A stretch of 34,987 nucleotides of DNA from Comamonadaceae bacterium (GTDB lineage: Bacteria; Pseudomonadota; Gammaproteobacteria; Burkholderiales; Burkholderiaceae_C), in assembly GCA_947447985.1 (NCBI GenBank), contig CANFLX010000028.1, positions 1 through 34,987 on the forward strand, in the 5' to 3' direction. Each line of letters opens with the position of its first letter. The stretch's first letter is position 1. The translations under genes were made by a program, and so were the position numbers. This document shows positions 1-8,277 of the stretch, piece after piece. Below the pieces are notes generated by a model. The model had not been told where the DNA came from. It was given only the letters and a program-made list of their open reading frames with translations, and did no database searches.

Positions 1-500
1 GCGTCGTCCAGCGCATTGGTCTCGATCAGCAGCTTGACGTAGTCAAAGCGCGCATCGTCGTTGCCGGGGTCGATGGTCAGCGTCTCGTGCAGCTTGTTGA
101 GCGCAGCTTGCGGGTCGCCTGCAGCCAGCAGGGCTTGCGCATCCTCGGCGCTGTCTTGGGCCGCCAAGTCGTCCTCGCTGGGCAGGTGTTTGTTCAAAAA
201 ACTTTTGAGCTGGCCTTCGGGCACCGCACCCATAAAGCCATCGACCGGCTTGCCGCCAATCATCAGCACGCAGGTCGGAATGCTGCGAATGCCAAAGGCC
301 TTGGAGAGCTGCTGCTCTTGGTCGGAATCGATTTTGACGAGCTTGAAGCGGCCCTCGTATTCCAGCTCTACCTTTTCCAGCAGCGGGCCAATCACCTTGC
401 AGGGGCCGCACCAGGGGGCCCAAAAGTCCAGCAGCACCGGCACCTGGTGCGAGGCGGCAATGACTTCGGTTTCAAAGTTTTCAAGGGTGACGTCGATCAT
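1..500 (-). CDS. cnoX: CnoX/YbbN-type thioredoxin-TPR protein (3' end cut off)
   Basis: Reading leftward from an ATG at 500, an open frame runs off the left edge after 166 codons. The N-terminal half is a thioredoxin fold: WAPWCGPC places the redox pair at Cys31 and Cys34, and SIPT supplies the cis-proline loop. After about residue 110 the sequence becomes Ala/Leu-rich helical repeats (DPQAALNKLHETL, then DPGNDDARFDY), as in the TPR tail of CnoX/YbbN. The family is known as chaperone-linked thioredoxins (chaperedoxins) that protect clients and pass them to refolding chaperones. E. coli YbbN has lost the full CxxC, whereas this protein keeps it, so it should be able to do thiol-disulfide exchange. 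It is divergent from purE. The C-terminus is outside the window. The family call is firm; the symbol is by analogy. Confidence 0.88.
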   Translation of the reverse strand, partial: MIDVTLENFETEVIAASHQVPVLLDFWAPWCGPCKVIGPLLEKVELEYEGRFKLVKIDSDQEQQLSKAFGIRSIPTCVLMIGGKPVDGFMGAVPEGQLKSFLNKHLPSEDDLAAQDSAEDAQALLAAGDPQAALNKLHETLTIDPGNDDARFDYVKLLIETNALDD

Positions 501-602
501 CTGCGGGTACTCAGGGTGTAAAAAGTAAAATTGCGGGTCTAGCTTCGCGGCCTGCAAGCCGCTTTATCCAAGGCGGCGGCGCAGGCCGGCGCATTCAACA
601 CT

Positions 603-1121
603 ATGACCACCATCCAAATCGGCGTTGTGATGGGCTCCAGTTCCGACTGGGAGACCCTGCAACACGCGGTACAGATTCTCCAACAGTTTGGCATCGGTTT
701 CGAAGCGCAGGTGCTTTCGGCCCATCGCATGCCCGACGATATGTACACCTATGCCGAAGCGGCCGCTCAACGCGGCTTGCGCGCCATCATTGCCGGCGCC
801 GGTGGGGCGGCGCATTTGCCAGGCATGTTGGCTGCCAAGACCACGGTGCCCGTGCTGGGTGTGCCAGTGGCCAGCAAGCATTTGCAGGGCGTGGATTCGC
901 TCTACAGCATCGTGCAAATGCCTAAGGGTGTTCCCGTGGCCACCTTTGCCATTGGCGCGGCTGGCGCGGCCAACGCCGCGCTGTTTGCGGTGGCCATGCT
1001 GGCCAGCGGTGACGCGGCATTGCGTGCCCAACTCGACGCCTTTCGCACCGAACAAACCGCCGCTGCCCGCGCCATGGAGCTGCCCATCACCCGCTTGGGC
1101 GTAGGTGCGGCGGGTCTATGA
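603..1121 (+). CDS. purE: N5-carboxyaminoimidazole ribonucleotide mutase PurE
   Basis: The protein is 172 aa, the usual length for class I PurE, which moves the carboxylate of N5-CAIR to carbon 4 to give CAIR in de novo purine synthesis. The N-terminal MGSSSDW motif (Ser12-Trp16) binds the substrate phosphate, and the catalytic His is His41 in [19 protein letters not shown] is the conserved glycine loop. No clear Shine-Dalgarno sequence precedes the ATG. The stop overlaps the purK start by four bases (ATGA), so the two are translationally coupled, which fits the paired requirement for PurK to make the unstable N5-CAIR. The first gene of a purE-purK-sua5 run. Confidence 0.97.
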   Translation: MTTIQIGVVMGSSSDWETLQHAVQILQQFGIGFEAQVLSAHRMPDDMYTYAEAAAQRGLRAIIAGAGGAAHLPGMLAAKTTVPVLGVPVASKHLQGVDSLYSIVQMPKGVPVATFAIGAAGAANAALFAVAMLASGDAALRAQLDAFRTEQTAAARAMELPITRLGVGAAGL

Positions 1122-2305
1122 ATCCAATCCTGAAACCCGTGTTGCCTGGCACCCTGATGGAGGGCCGTGCAGCCACGCTGGGTGTGATGGGCGGTGGCCA
1201 GTTGGGCCGTATGTTTGTGCACGCGGCGCAGGCCATGGGTTATGCCACTGCGGTGCTGGACCCCGATGCGGCCAGCCCCGCTGGTTTGGTCAGCCACCAC
1301 CACATTCAAACCGCCTACACCGATGCGGCAGGACTCGCCCAATTGGCCGCGTGCTGCGACGCCATCACCACCGAGTTTGAAAACGTGCCCGCAGAGGCCC
1401 TGCGCACTTTGGCTGGGCTGCGGCGTGTGGCACCGGCGGCGTCTGCCGTCGCCATTGCCCAAGACCGCGCCGCCGAAAAAGCGCACTTCGGCCGCTGCGG
1501 CGTGGCCTGCGCGCCCTATGCCGAAATCCACACGGCGGCCGATGTGGCGAGTGTTTCTGACAACGTGCTGCCCGGTATTTTGAAGACCGCCCGCATGGGC
1601 TACGACGGCAAAGGGCAGGTGCGGGTGCAAGACCGCGCGGCACTCGCCTCTGCGTGGAATGCGCTCGGCCGGGTGCCTTGCGTGCTGGAAAAAATGCTGC
1701 CGCTGGCGCTAGAGTGCTCGGTCATCGTGGCGCGTGGCAGCGATGGTGCGATGGTGAATTTTCCGGTGCAGCGCAATCTGCACCGCGAGGGCATCTTGGC
1801 GGTGACCGAAGTGTTTGAGGGCAATGTGCCCGCCGCCGTGGCCGCGCAAGCGGTGGCGGGTGCCCGCGCCGTGGCGCAGGGCCTGGACTATGTGGGCGTG
1901 CTGTGCGTCGAGTTTTTTGTATTGGAAGATGGCAGCCTGGTGGTCAACGAAATTGCGCCCCGTCCGCACAACAGTGGCCACTACACGCAAAACGCCTGCG
2001 ATCAATCGCAGTTTGATGTGCAGGTGCGCACCTTGGCGGGTCTGCCGTTGACGCAGCCCCGCCAGCACAGCCCCGCCACCATGCTCAACCTGCTGGGCGA
2101 CCTGTGGGGACAGCGCGGCGCAGACAGCGTGCCCGATTGGGCAGCGGTGTTGGCACTGCCCGGCGTGCATTTGCACCTGTACGGCAAAACGCAAGCGCGC
2201 CCCGGTCGCAAGATGGGCCACCTCAACGTGACGGGTGCCACCGCAGAGCAAGTGCGCGCAACCGCCTTGCAAGCAGCGCAAATTTTGGGCATCGCGGCGT
2301 TTTAA
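1118..2305 (+). CDS. purK: N5-carboxyaminoimidazole ribonucleotide synthetase PurK
   Basis: The protein is 395 aa and belongs to the ATP-grasp superfamily; PurK uses ATP and bicarbonate to carboxylate AIR, giving N5-CAIR for PurE. A Rossmann-like start (GGGQLGRM, residues 25-32) binds AIR. The central ATP-grasp part includes [12 protein letters not shown], and the metal-ligand stretch is [15 protein letters not shown]. The ATG overlaps the purE stop; a second ATG at 1157 would give a 382-aa protein that still keeps the GGGQLGRM motif, so the first few residues are uncertain. The overlap with purE favours the upstream start. Confidence 0.96.
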   Translation: MNPILKPVLPGTLMEGRAATLGVMGGGQLGRMFVHAAQAMGYATAVLDPDAASPAGLVSHHHIQTAYTDAAGLAQLAACCDAITTEFENVPAEALRTLAGLRRVAPAASAVAIAQDRAAEKAHFGRCGVACAPYAEIHTAADVASVSDNVLPGILKTARMGYDGKGQVRVQDRAALASAWNALGRVPCVLEKMLPLALECSVIVARGSDGAMVNFPVQRNLHREGILAVTEVFEGNVPAAVAAQAVAGARAVAQGLDYVGVLCVEFFVLEDGSLVVNEIAPRPHNSGHYTQNACDQSQFDVQVRTLAGLPLTQPRQHSPATMLNLLGDLWGQRGADSVPDWAAVLALPGVHLHLYGKTQARPGRKMGHLNVTGATAEQVRATALQAAQILGIAAF

Positions 2306-2321
2306 CGACGGCCGCCACCGC

Positions 2322-3338
2322 ATGATTCTTTCTCCGGCAGACCCTCGCGCACTAGCGCAAGCGGTGCAAACCATCGCCAACGGCGGCTTGGTGGGCATGC
2401 CCACCGAAACGGTGTACGGCCTAGGCGCCGACGCCAGCAACGACGCGGCGGTGGCCGCCATCTTTGCGGCCAAGGGGCGCCCTGCGGACCACCCGCTCAT
2501 CGTGCATGTGGCCGATATGGATGCCGGTCTGTCGGGCGTGCAGCACTTTGCGCAAGACGTGCCCGACTTTGCCCAGGCCCTGATGGCTGCGTTGTGGCCC
2601 GGTGCACTCACGCTCATCCTGCCCCGCCGCGCCGGGGTGGCCGCTGCCGCTGCAGGGGGCCAAGACTCGATTGGCTTGCGCTGCCCCTCGCACCCTGTGG
2701 CCCAGGCTTTGCTGCATGCGCTGCGACAGCGGGCGGAGAGCCCGGTGTGGGGCATTGCAGCGCCGAGTGCAAATCGTTTTGGCCGCGTCAGCCCCACCAC
2801 CGCGGCCCATGTGCAAAGCGAGTTGGGCGAGGCGCTGCTGGTGTTAGACGGCGGCCCGTGCAGCCTGGGCATTGAATCCACCATCGTGGACTGCACGCGC
2901 GGTGTACCCGTGCTGCTGCGTCCAGGCTCGATTGACATTAACGCCCTGTCGCAAGTCTGCGGCCAGCCGGTGCACCTGGCCTATGACCAGGCACAGGCGC
3001 CCCGTGCTTCAGGCACCCTGGAGTCGCACTACGCGCCACGCGCCAAAGTGCGCTTGCTATCCGCTGCAGACCTGCGCACCGCACTTCAGTCGTGGCAAGC
3101 CACGCCACGGCGCACGCCCGCATTGCTGGGCGTGTACGCGCAAGGTGTGACGCCCCCCAAGGACGCGGCACTGCGGTTCCAAGCGATGCCCGGCACGGCC
3201 GCGCAAACTGCGCATGAGCTGTTTGCCGTGCTGCGCGCCATGGACGACGCTGGTGTGCAAGAAATTTGGGTGCAAGCCGTGCCCTCAGGCGCCGACTGGG
3301 CCGGCGTGGCAGACCGCTTGCAACGCGCCAGCGCCTAA
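2322..3338 (+). CDS. Sua5-type threonylcarbamoyl-AMP synthase
   Basis: The 338-aa protein carries the YrdC/Sua5 catalytic domain in the N-terminal 200 residues: PTETVYGLGADA, KGRPADHPL, and the SPTTAAHV and LLRPGSI regions. This enzyme makes L-threonylcarbamoyl-AMP from threonine, bicarbonate and ATP for the universal t6A modification of ANN-decoding tRNAs. The length and the linker SHYAPRAKVRLL mark it as the two-domain Sua5 form with an extra C-terminal Rossmann-like domain, rather than the short TsaC form of E. coli. The start at 2322 leaves a 16-base gap to purK; the open frame extends upstream but only inside purK. Its link to purEK is positional, not biochemical. It ends seven bases before the convergent FIST gene. 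Confidence 0.93.
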   Translation: MILSPADPRALAQAVQTIANGGLVGMPTETVYGLGADASNDAAVAAIFAAKGRPADHPLIVHVADMDAGLSGVQHFAQDVPDFAQALMAALWPGALTLILPRRAGVAAAAAGGQDSIGLRCPSHPVAQALLHALRQRAESPVWGIAAPSANRFGRVSPTTAAHVQSELGEALLVLDGGPCSLGIESTIVDCTRGVPVLLRPGSIDINALSQVCGQPVHLAYDQAQAPRASGTLESHYAPRAKVRLLSAADLRTALQSWQATPRRTPALLGVYAQGVTPPKDAALRFQAMPGTAAQTAHELFAVLRAMDDAGVQEIWVQAVPSGADWAGVADRLQRASA

Positions 3339-3345
3339 GCGCTTT

Positions 3346-4614
3346 TCAGGTCTCGGCGGTAAACACCGTGAGCACGCCGGTGTAGGCGTACAGGTGGTGG
3401 TGCGCCACCTCTCCGGCGGCAAAAAACCCCACCAGCGGCACATCGCCCAGCGCACGGCGCACGATCTGCATCTCGGCACTGCTGCCACCAAAGTGCGGAC
3501 CGCCCCGGCCGGTGCAGCTCACATAAATGGCGCCCGTGATGTGGCGCGCTGGCCGCGCTGCGGCGCTTTGCTCGTCGGGCGTACCACCAGCCAGCAGCGG
3601 CTCCAGCATTTCTTCGGGCTCCAGCTCTTCGCGGATTTCAGCGCAAATGCGGGTCAGGTCCATGCGTGCGGCTTGCACATTGCGCTGGCAAAAGGTCAGC
3701 TGCGCACCCAGGTGCACATGGTCGCCAATGGCAATAGCCTGACGTCCCGGGTCCAGGCCGATGATGTGGCGCACCAGCACATCGCTGCCAAAGTTGCCGG
3801 TCTTGCGCACCGCAGCACTGTCACCCCCCGTGGGCGGCTGGGCCATGCCCGCCAATGTGGCGCGCACGGCTTGCAGCGCCTCTTGTGGTTCGTTCAAAGA
3901 CACCGCCAAATCGCTCAGCAGCACGTTCAGTGCAGGTTCGCCGTTAAGGGTGAGCACCACGTTGTCCTGGCAGTCGGTCACCACCCGGGTTTGTGACAGG
4001 GGTTTGCAGCCTTGCGTGACGCGCGAGACCAAGCCCACGTCGGGCCCGAACGCAACGCCGCTCAAGCCCCCGCTGAACACGCCAGTGGCATGGCCCTGAC
4101 CGCGTACATTGCCGTCGGCGGCCAGCGCAAATTGCACGCTGGTGCTGCGGCTGCTGGCCAGACCGCCAAACAAATAGCCGCTCTCGGTGCGCGCGGACAT
4201 TTCGGTCAGCAATTCGCCCAACTCGGCGGTGGAAGGGTCGGCGTGCACCAGCGCGCTGTGCGCCTCAAAAGCCATTCCCAGGGGGGACACACCCGAGAAC
4301 ACGCGGTACTGGTCGCTGGGCAGGTCCAGCAGCATCACAGCCAGCGCGGGCTCGTCAAAGTATTCGGCGTTGTTGGTCGCAATGCCAATGCCCACGGTGC
4401 CAGACCAGTCGGTCACCATGGGCAACTCGCCGCTCAGGTAGTCCAGCAGTTCTTTGGCGTCTTGCGCAAAGTGGTCGGTGATGTAGAGCAAGGCCAGCGT
4501 GGGTGCCGCCGCATGCTGCGGGTTGGCCATTTGGGCGCGCAACTGCGCCAAGACCAAGCTGGCCGCCATCTGCCACTGCGGGTGCGTGGCATGGGCATAG
4601 GAAAACACCTTCAT
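3346..4614 (-). CDS. FIST N/C-domain sensory protein
   Basis: The 422-aa protein matches the FIST architecture: a FIST_N half (residues about 30-220, with LALLYITDHF, GTVGIGIA, and FGGLASSR) and a FIST_C half (about 225-410, with LNGEPALNVL, GDHVHLGAQLTFCQRN, and a closing GFFAAGEVAHHHLYAYTGVLTVF). FIST domains are thought to bind small ligands, perhaps amino acids, and are usually joined to chemotaxis or histidine-kinase modules. This one has no output domain, no signal peptide and no membrane segment, so it would act as a free-standing cytoplasmic protein. It starts 21 bases after phaM on the same strand, so co-transcription is likely. Function unknown beyond the domain. Confidence 0.85.
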   Translation of the reverse strand: MKVFSYAHATHPQWQMAASLVLAQLRAQMANPQHAAAPTLALLYITDHFAQDAKELLDYLSGELPMVTDWSGTVGIGIATNNAEYFDEPALAVMLLDLPSDQYRVFSGVSPLGMAFEAHSALVHADPSTAELGELLTEMSARTESGYLFGGLASSRSTSVQFALAADGNVRGQGHATGVFSGGLSGVAFGPDVGLVSRVTQGCKPLSQTRVVTDCQDNVVLTLNGEPALNVLLSDLAVSLNEPQEALQAVRATLAGMAQPPTGGDSAAVRKTGNFGSDVLVRHIIGLDPGRQAIAIGDHVHLGAQLTFCQRNVQAARMDLTRICAEIREELEPEEMLEPLLAGGTPDEQSAAARPARHITGAIYVSCTGRGGPHFGGSSAEMQIVRRALGDVPLVGFFAAGEVAHHHLYAYTGVLTVFTAET

Positions 4615-4635
4615 GGGCTTTTCGGTACCGGGCGC

Positions 4636-5316
4636 TTAGCTAGCGCGTCGACGGGTCGGTGCCGCGGTAGCGCGGGTCGCCGATTTTTTGGCGGGCGCTT
4701 TGCGGGAAACGGCCTTTTTTGTGGCGGTTTTTTTGGCAGCAGGTTTGGCGCGGGCTGGGGCTTTGGGGGCGGCTTTTTCGCTCACCTCCTTGAAGGCGTT
4801 GGCGGCAATGGTCTGGAACTGCTGGGTCAACGCGCCCCAGAGTTGCAGCGGATCGACCACGCCCGCGGCGGGCTTTTCTTCTGTGGCTTTGGGGGCTTCG
4901 GGTTCGGGTGCCGGTTTTGCGCTGGCGGCAGGCTCAGGCTTTGGGGCTGCAGCCGGTGGCATCGGCCAACCGGTGGACGCAGGCGCGGCCGCCGGGGGGG
5001 CGGACTCCGGCGCACCCATGGTGAAGTTCATGCCCTTGAGGGTCTGCATGGTCATTTTTTGCACTTCCAGTGCCTGGATGGTGGCGCTCAGCGCGCGGGA
5101 GTTTTGGTCCAGCCAGAACTGCACATGCTTGAGTTCTTCGATGCGCTTCTCAATGTCTTCAACGCTCAGGCTGGGAACCAGCCATTGAGAGAGGTTGGGC
5201 ACTGCCGAACTGCTGCCGGTGCTGCCCAAGCCGCTGCTGGCGCTTTTGGCCAGGTTTTGCAGAAAGTCAAAGCCCGGTACGAACTTGCCAAAGCCGGAGG
5301 TGTCGGTGTTGCTCAT
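4636..5316 (-). CDS. phaM: PhaM-type polyhydroxyalkanoate granule protein
   Basis: The 226-aa protein has a conserved N-terminal part (FVPGFDFLQNLA, WLVPSLSVEDIEKRIEELKHVQFWLDQN, a short coiled coil) followed by a long Pro/Ala-rich linker and a basic tail of repeated Lys-Ala motifs (PAAKKTATKKA, APAKKSATRA) from about residue 180. This is the layout of PhaM from Ralstonia eutropha, which activates PHA synthase PhaC and ties storage granules to the nucleoid through its histone-H1-like tail. The same tail should bind DNA here. No PHA synthase lies in the window. It heads a likely two-gene unit with the FIST gene. The call rests on N-terminal resemblance plus tail composition. Confidence 0.83.
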   Translation of the reverse strand: MSNTDTSGFGKFVPGFDFLQNLAKSASSGLGSTGSSSAVPNLSQWLVPSLSVEDIEKRIEELKHVQFWLDQNSRALSATIQALEVQKMTMQTLKGMNFTMGAPESAPPAAAPASTGWPMPPAAAPKPEPAASAKPAPEPEAPKATEEKPAAGVVDPLQLWGALTQQFQTIAANAFKEVSEKAAPKAPARAKPAAKKTATKKAVSRKAPAKKSATRATAAPTRRRAS

Positions 5317-5401
5317 TTCAGTCTCCTGTGGTGGGTGCTGCGCTGAGCAGTGAGCTTAACGGATCGCGGGCCCGCAGGCTGGCCCGGCTTGCGTATCCGA
5401 T

Positions 5402-6286
5402 TTACCAGTTGTCGTCGTCGCCACTGCCGTCGGCGGCATCCCAGCCCTTGCCCGCACCGGGGTCGAAGCTGCCGAGGTCGGGCGCGGCGGGGGCGTCAAA
5501 CGGCACATAGCCAGCGTTGTTGCTGCCTGCTACCGTGCCGTCGTGGTTCACGCCAGTGTGGTGATCACCTTCGAGGGCCTTGCTCAGGGCATAGCCTGCG
5601 GCCAAACCGGCGACCCCGCCCAGCACTGCACCACCCACGCCCGAACCAACTCCGCCCTGCATGGGCGCACCATATCCTGGGGCATAGGTCGGGCCGTAGG
5701 CTGGAGCATTGGGCGTGTACTGGGCACCAAAACCAGCCGGCGCGGGTGCGGAATACACCATGGCGTTTTGATTCGCCTGCGCACTGCGGCGAATCAAATA
5801 CGCCACCAGGACCAGCACACCAATGCCCAAGAACACGTAGTTGAAGTTCAGCCCGGGAGCCGCGGGAGCGGGGGGCGGTGCCACCGTTACCGCCGGGTGC
5901 GCCGCGGCCGTTGCGCCGGGCAGCTTGGCCGCGCTGGCGGCGGCGTTCACCTTGTCCAGCGTTTGCTGGAATTTTTCAGGGGTGGACGCAAACTTCAAGC
6001 TGCTGTCGATGGCCTTGGCGCGTTGCAGTTCGGCCAGCGCGTCGTCGTATTTGGCCTGGCGGCCCAAAACCTCGCCGAGCTCGTAGTGGGCGCGCGCACT
6101 GTTGGGCTTGTCTTGCAGCACTTCGCGCAGCAGGGTCACCGCTTGCGACAAGTGGCCCGCGTTGACAGCAGCCTCAATGTCCTTCGGTGTGGGCAGCGCC
6201 AGCGCCAGCGCGCAAGCCCCAAGCAGCACAGCGGCGCCCAGCCAGCGTGAGGCCTTGCCAATCAAGGCGGTGGTAGTAACTTGCAT
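5402..6286 (-). CDS. TPR-repeat membrane protein with glycine-rich tail
   Basis: An N-terminal signal sequence (about residues 8-31, ending ALALALPTP) is followed by one to two TPR-like units (AVTLLREVLQDKPNSARAHYELGEVL, then YDDALAELQRAKAID), an Ala/Pro linker, a membrane helix near residues 148-163 (FLGIGVLVLVAYLI), and a Tyr/Pro/Gly-rich tail with a glycine-zipper stretch (GGAVLGGVAGLAAG) ending in the acidic GSGDDDNW. Two ATGs are possible, at 6292 and 6286; GGAG lies eight bases before the second, the better spacing, so 6286 is chosen. The family is seen in Comamonadaceae without known function; I infer an envelope protein that interacts with other proteins. Confidence 0.75.
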   Translation of the reverse strand: MQVTTTALIGKASRWLGAAVLLGACALALALPTPKDIEAAVNAGHLSQAVTLLREVLQDKPNSARAHYELGEVLGRQAKYDDALAELQRAKAIDSSLKFASTPEKFQQTLDKVNAAASAAKLPGATAAAHPAVTVAPPPAPAAPGLNFNYVFLGIGVLVLVAYLIRRSAQANQNAMVYSAPAPAGFGAQYTPNAPAYGPTYAPGYGAPMQGGVGSGVGGAVLGGVAGLAAGYALSKALEGDHHTGVNHDGTVAGSNNAGYVPFDAPAAPDLGSFDPGAGKGWDAADGSGDDDNW

Positions 6287-6402
6287 GTGCATTTCTCCAG
6301 TGAAGCAATTTCGTCGTGTCGACTGTAGTGCCGATAGGCGGTAGATGTGTGCAGTTCAGGTAAACACAAGTTTTGCAATGCGGCACAGGCTTCAGAAAAC
6401 CG

Positions 6403-6443
6403 CATCGGGGACATAATCGCAGCCCACTTATGTTGTCCCGATG
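6403..6443 (+). promoter_or_regulatory. inverted repeat spanning the MATE start codon
   Basis: Arms CATCGGG (6403-6409) and CCCGATG (6437-6443) pair perfectly, and inner arms ACATAA (6411-6416) and TTATGT (6428-6433) add six more pairs around an 11-base loop. The right arm ends with the ATG of the exporter gene, and no Shine-Dalgarno sequence is present. As RNA it would hide the start codon. As DNA it could be an operator, since CATAAT (6412-6417) inside the left arm also resembles a -10 box; if that is the promoter, the left arm would not be transcribed. The two readings exclude each other. Confidence 0.5.
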
Positions 6444-7769
6444 ACCCTTTCTGCCACCCCCCGTTTTGTCACCGGTTCGCCTATGCGCCATGTGATGGTG
6501 ATGGCCACGACCGGCGCAATTGGGCTGGTGGCGGTGTTTTTGGTGGACCTGATCAACCTTTTCTACATATCGCGGCTGGGCCAGCAAGCGGTCGCTGCTG
6601 CCGTGGGCTTTGCGGGCGTGGTGGGTTTTTTTCACACCTCGATATGCATCGGGTTGATGATTGGCATCACCGCCACCGTGTCGCGCAAGATTGGCGCCGG
6701 CCACACGGCACAGGCCCGTCGTATGGCCAGCCACAGCCTGTTGCTGATGGCAGCGATTGCCATCGTCATGGCCGCGCTTACGGTGGTTTTTCTGGAGCCT
6801 TTGCTCTGGGTGCTGGGCGCGCGGGGCGAAGTAGCAGTGCTGGCAAAGCGCTACCTGACAGTGAGCATGCCCTCGGTGCCGCTGCTGGCCATCGGCATGG
6901 CCACCTCAGCGCTCTTGCGCTCCTTGGGTGCAGCGCAGCGTGCCATGGTGGTGACGCTGGCCGCCGCTGCGACCACGGCCGTGCTGGACCCTTTGTTTAT
7001 TTTTTACTTCAACCTGGGGCTGGATGGTGCAGCCGTCGTGTCGGTTATTTCGCGCACCGTGTTGATGGCCATTGGCCTGCATGGCGTGTGGCGGGTGCAC
7101 CACTTGCTCGCGCGACCGGAGCGCGTCCATTTTTGGGCGGATGCGCGTGCTCTGTCGGTGGTGGCGGGCCCTGCGGTTCTTACCAACCTGGCGACACCGG
7201 TGGGAACGGCATTTGTGACCCACAGCGTGGCGCAATTTGGAGCGTCGGCGGTGGCAGGCCAGGCCACGGTCGACCGGCTCGCACCCGTGGCCTTTGGTTT
7301 GATTTACGCGCTCAGTGGTGCGGTGGGCCCGATCTTTGCGCAAAACCTGGGTGCCCAGCGTTTTGACCGCGTGCAAGAGACCTTGCGTGCCAGCCTGGTG
7401 TTTATGTTGGCGGCCGTGGCGCTGGCCTGGCTGGTGTTGGCGGTGCTGCAAGGGCCGCTGACGCGCGCGTTTTCGCTTGATGGCGATGGCGCTTTGTTGC
7501 TGGGAGCGTTTTGCAGCTGGCTGGCGGCGAGCTTCTTTTTTGCCGGAGCCTTGTTCGTTGCCAACGCAGCGTTCAACAACCTGGGCCGCCCTTTGTGGTC
7601 CACCGGCTTCAACTGGGCGCGCTCTACGTTGGGCACGATTCCGCTGGCCTGGTGGGGCGCCCACTACGGACCGGTGGGCGTGCTGGCGGGTCAGGCCTTG
7701 GGCACCGCCGTGTTCGGCGCGCTGGCCATGTGGTTCGCGGTACGGTTAACCCGTGCCCGCAGAACCTAG
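6441..7769 (+). CDS. MATE-family efflux transporter
   Basis: The 442-aa protein is about two-thirds hydrophobic and folds into roughly 12 membrane helices, in the typical MATE size range (400-480 aa). Early motifs such as FLVDLINLFYISRLGQQAVAAAVGF and the pseudo-repeat in the second half (VGTAFVTHSVAQFGASAVAGQATVDRL, GPIFAQNLGAQRFDRV) match the internal duplication of the family. MATE proteins export cationic drugs and metabolites using sodium or proton gradients. Substrate cannot be told. The ATG lies in a stem-loop. The gene ends seven bases from a convergent small membrane protein. Confidence 0.92.
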   Translation: MTLSATPRFVTGSPMRHVMVMATTGAIGLVAVFLVDLINLFYISRLGQQAVAAAVGFAGVVGFFHTSICIGLMIGITATVSRKIGAGHTAQARRMASHSLLLMAAIAIVMAALTVVFLEPLLWVLGARGEVAVLAKRYLTVSMPSVPLLAIGMATSALLRSLGAAQRAMVVTLAAAATTAVLDPLFIFYFNLGLDGAAVVSVISRTVLMAIGLHGVWRVHHLLARPERVHFWADARALSVVAGPAVLTNLATPVGTAFVTHSVAQFGASAVAGQATVDRLAPVAFGLIYALSGAVGPIFAQNLGAQRFDRVQETLRASLVFMLAAVALAWLVLAVLQGPLTRAFSLDGDGALLLGAFCSWLAASFFFAGALFVANAAFNNLGRPLWSTGFNWARSTLGTIPLAWWGAHYGPVGVLAGQALGTAVFGALAMWFAVRLTRARRT

Positions 7770-7776
7770 TTGCTGA

Positions 7777-8154
7777 TCAGCCGCGCGCTTCGGCGGCGCG
7801 CAGTTCGTCCATGACGCGGGCGTCTTGGCGGGCATAGTCCCACAGGCGGGCTTCTTCACGCGCTTGGGCCGAGCGTTGGGCCCAGGCGTCGACCGCATTG
7901 GCGACGCTGGTGCTGGCGCGGCGCAGGGGGCGCACGCAAAAAGCCAAACCAGCAAACACCAGGCTCCACAGCGCAACCCAGCCCAGCAGCAAGTGGCCGT
8001 CGGCCCAGTTTTCAATCACTTGATCGGCCACCACCATCAGGGAAGCCAATACGGCGGACAACAAAATGCCAGCCAGCGTCTTGGACGATTCGCTGCGAAC
8101 GGCGGGGGCGGCTTTGGCAGCGCGGGAAAAATCAAAACCTGCAAAACGGCGCAT
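7777..8154 (-). CDS. small two-helix membrane protein, unknown function
   Basis: The 125-aa product has two predicted membrane helices, about residues 26-44 (TLAGILLSAVLASLMVVAD) and 56-74 (LLGWVALWSLVFAGLAFCV), then a charged helical tail (WAQRSAQAREEARLWDYARQDARVMDELRAAEARG). An AT-rich region and a purine-rich stretch precede the ATG. It is divergent from the LysR gene at 8278, with a palindromic motif between them (8211-8230). I do not recognise a named family; similar small proteins are common in Comamonadaceae. Confidence 0.72.
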   Translation of the reverse strand: MRRFAGFDFSRAAKAAPAVRSESSKTLAGILLSAVLASLMVVADQVIENWADGHLLLGWVALWSLVFAGLAFCVRPLRRASTSVANAVDAWAQRSAQAREEARLWDYARQDARVMDELRAAEARG

Positions 8155-8210
8155 GGTGAACTCCTGAAAAACACAACAAAAAGAAAGGTTTCCCTTTCAC
8201 AATGCCGCGA

Positions 8211-8230
8211 TACTAGGGTTAATACTAGTA
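8211..8230. promoter_or_regulatory. imperfect palindrome, CTAG-GG-TTAA type
   Basis: Twenty bases with 16 symmetric positions: TACTAG at both ends in inverted orientation around a central TTAA. It has the same frame (CTAG, GG, TTAA, CTAG) as the perfect palindrome at 25661-25686, with two mismatched bases in the right half. It lies between the divergent small membrane protein and LysR genes, where a shared operator would sit. The cognate regulator is unknown to me. Confidence 0.45.
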
Positions 8231-8255
8231 TCGGTCTACTTTTGATTTGTGATGA

Positions 8256-8269
8256 TTGGTATTCACCAA
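8256..8269. promoter_or_regulatory. possible LysR-type operator
   Basis: TTGGT (8256-8260) and ACCAA (8265-8269) form an inverted repeat with a four-base spacer, ending only eight bases before the LysR start codon. LysR-type regulators usually bind short inverted repeats next to their own gene and repress it. The position so close to the ATG would suit autorepression. Short repeats of this size arise by chance, so this is tentative. Confidence 0.3.
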
Positions 8270-8277
8270 ATTTATAT

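Noticed and set aside
4012-5346. 444-codon plus-strand frame across the FIST and phaM genes
   Set aside because: Gly/Arg/Phe-rich low-complexity product arising from the Ala/Lys codons of phaM; both minus-strand genes have clear family matches.
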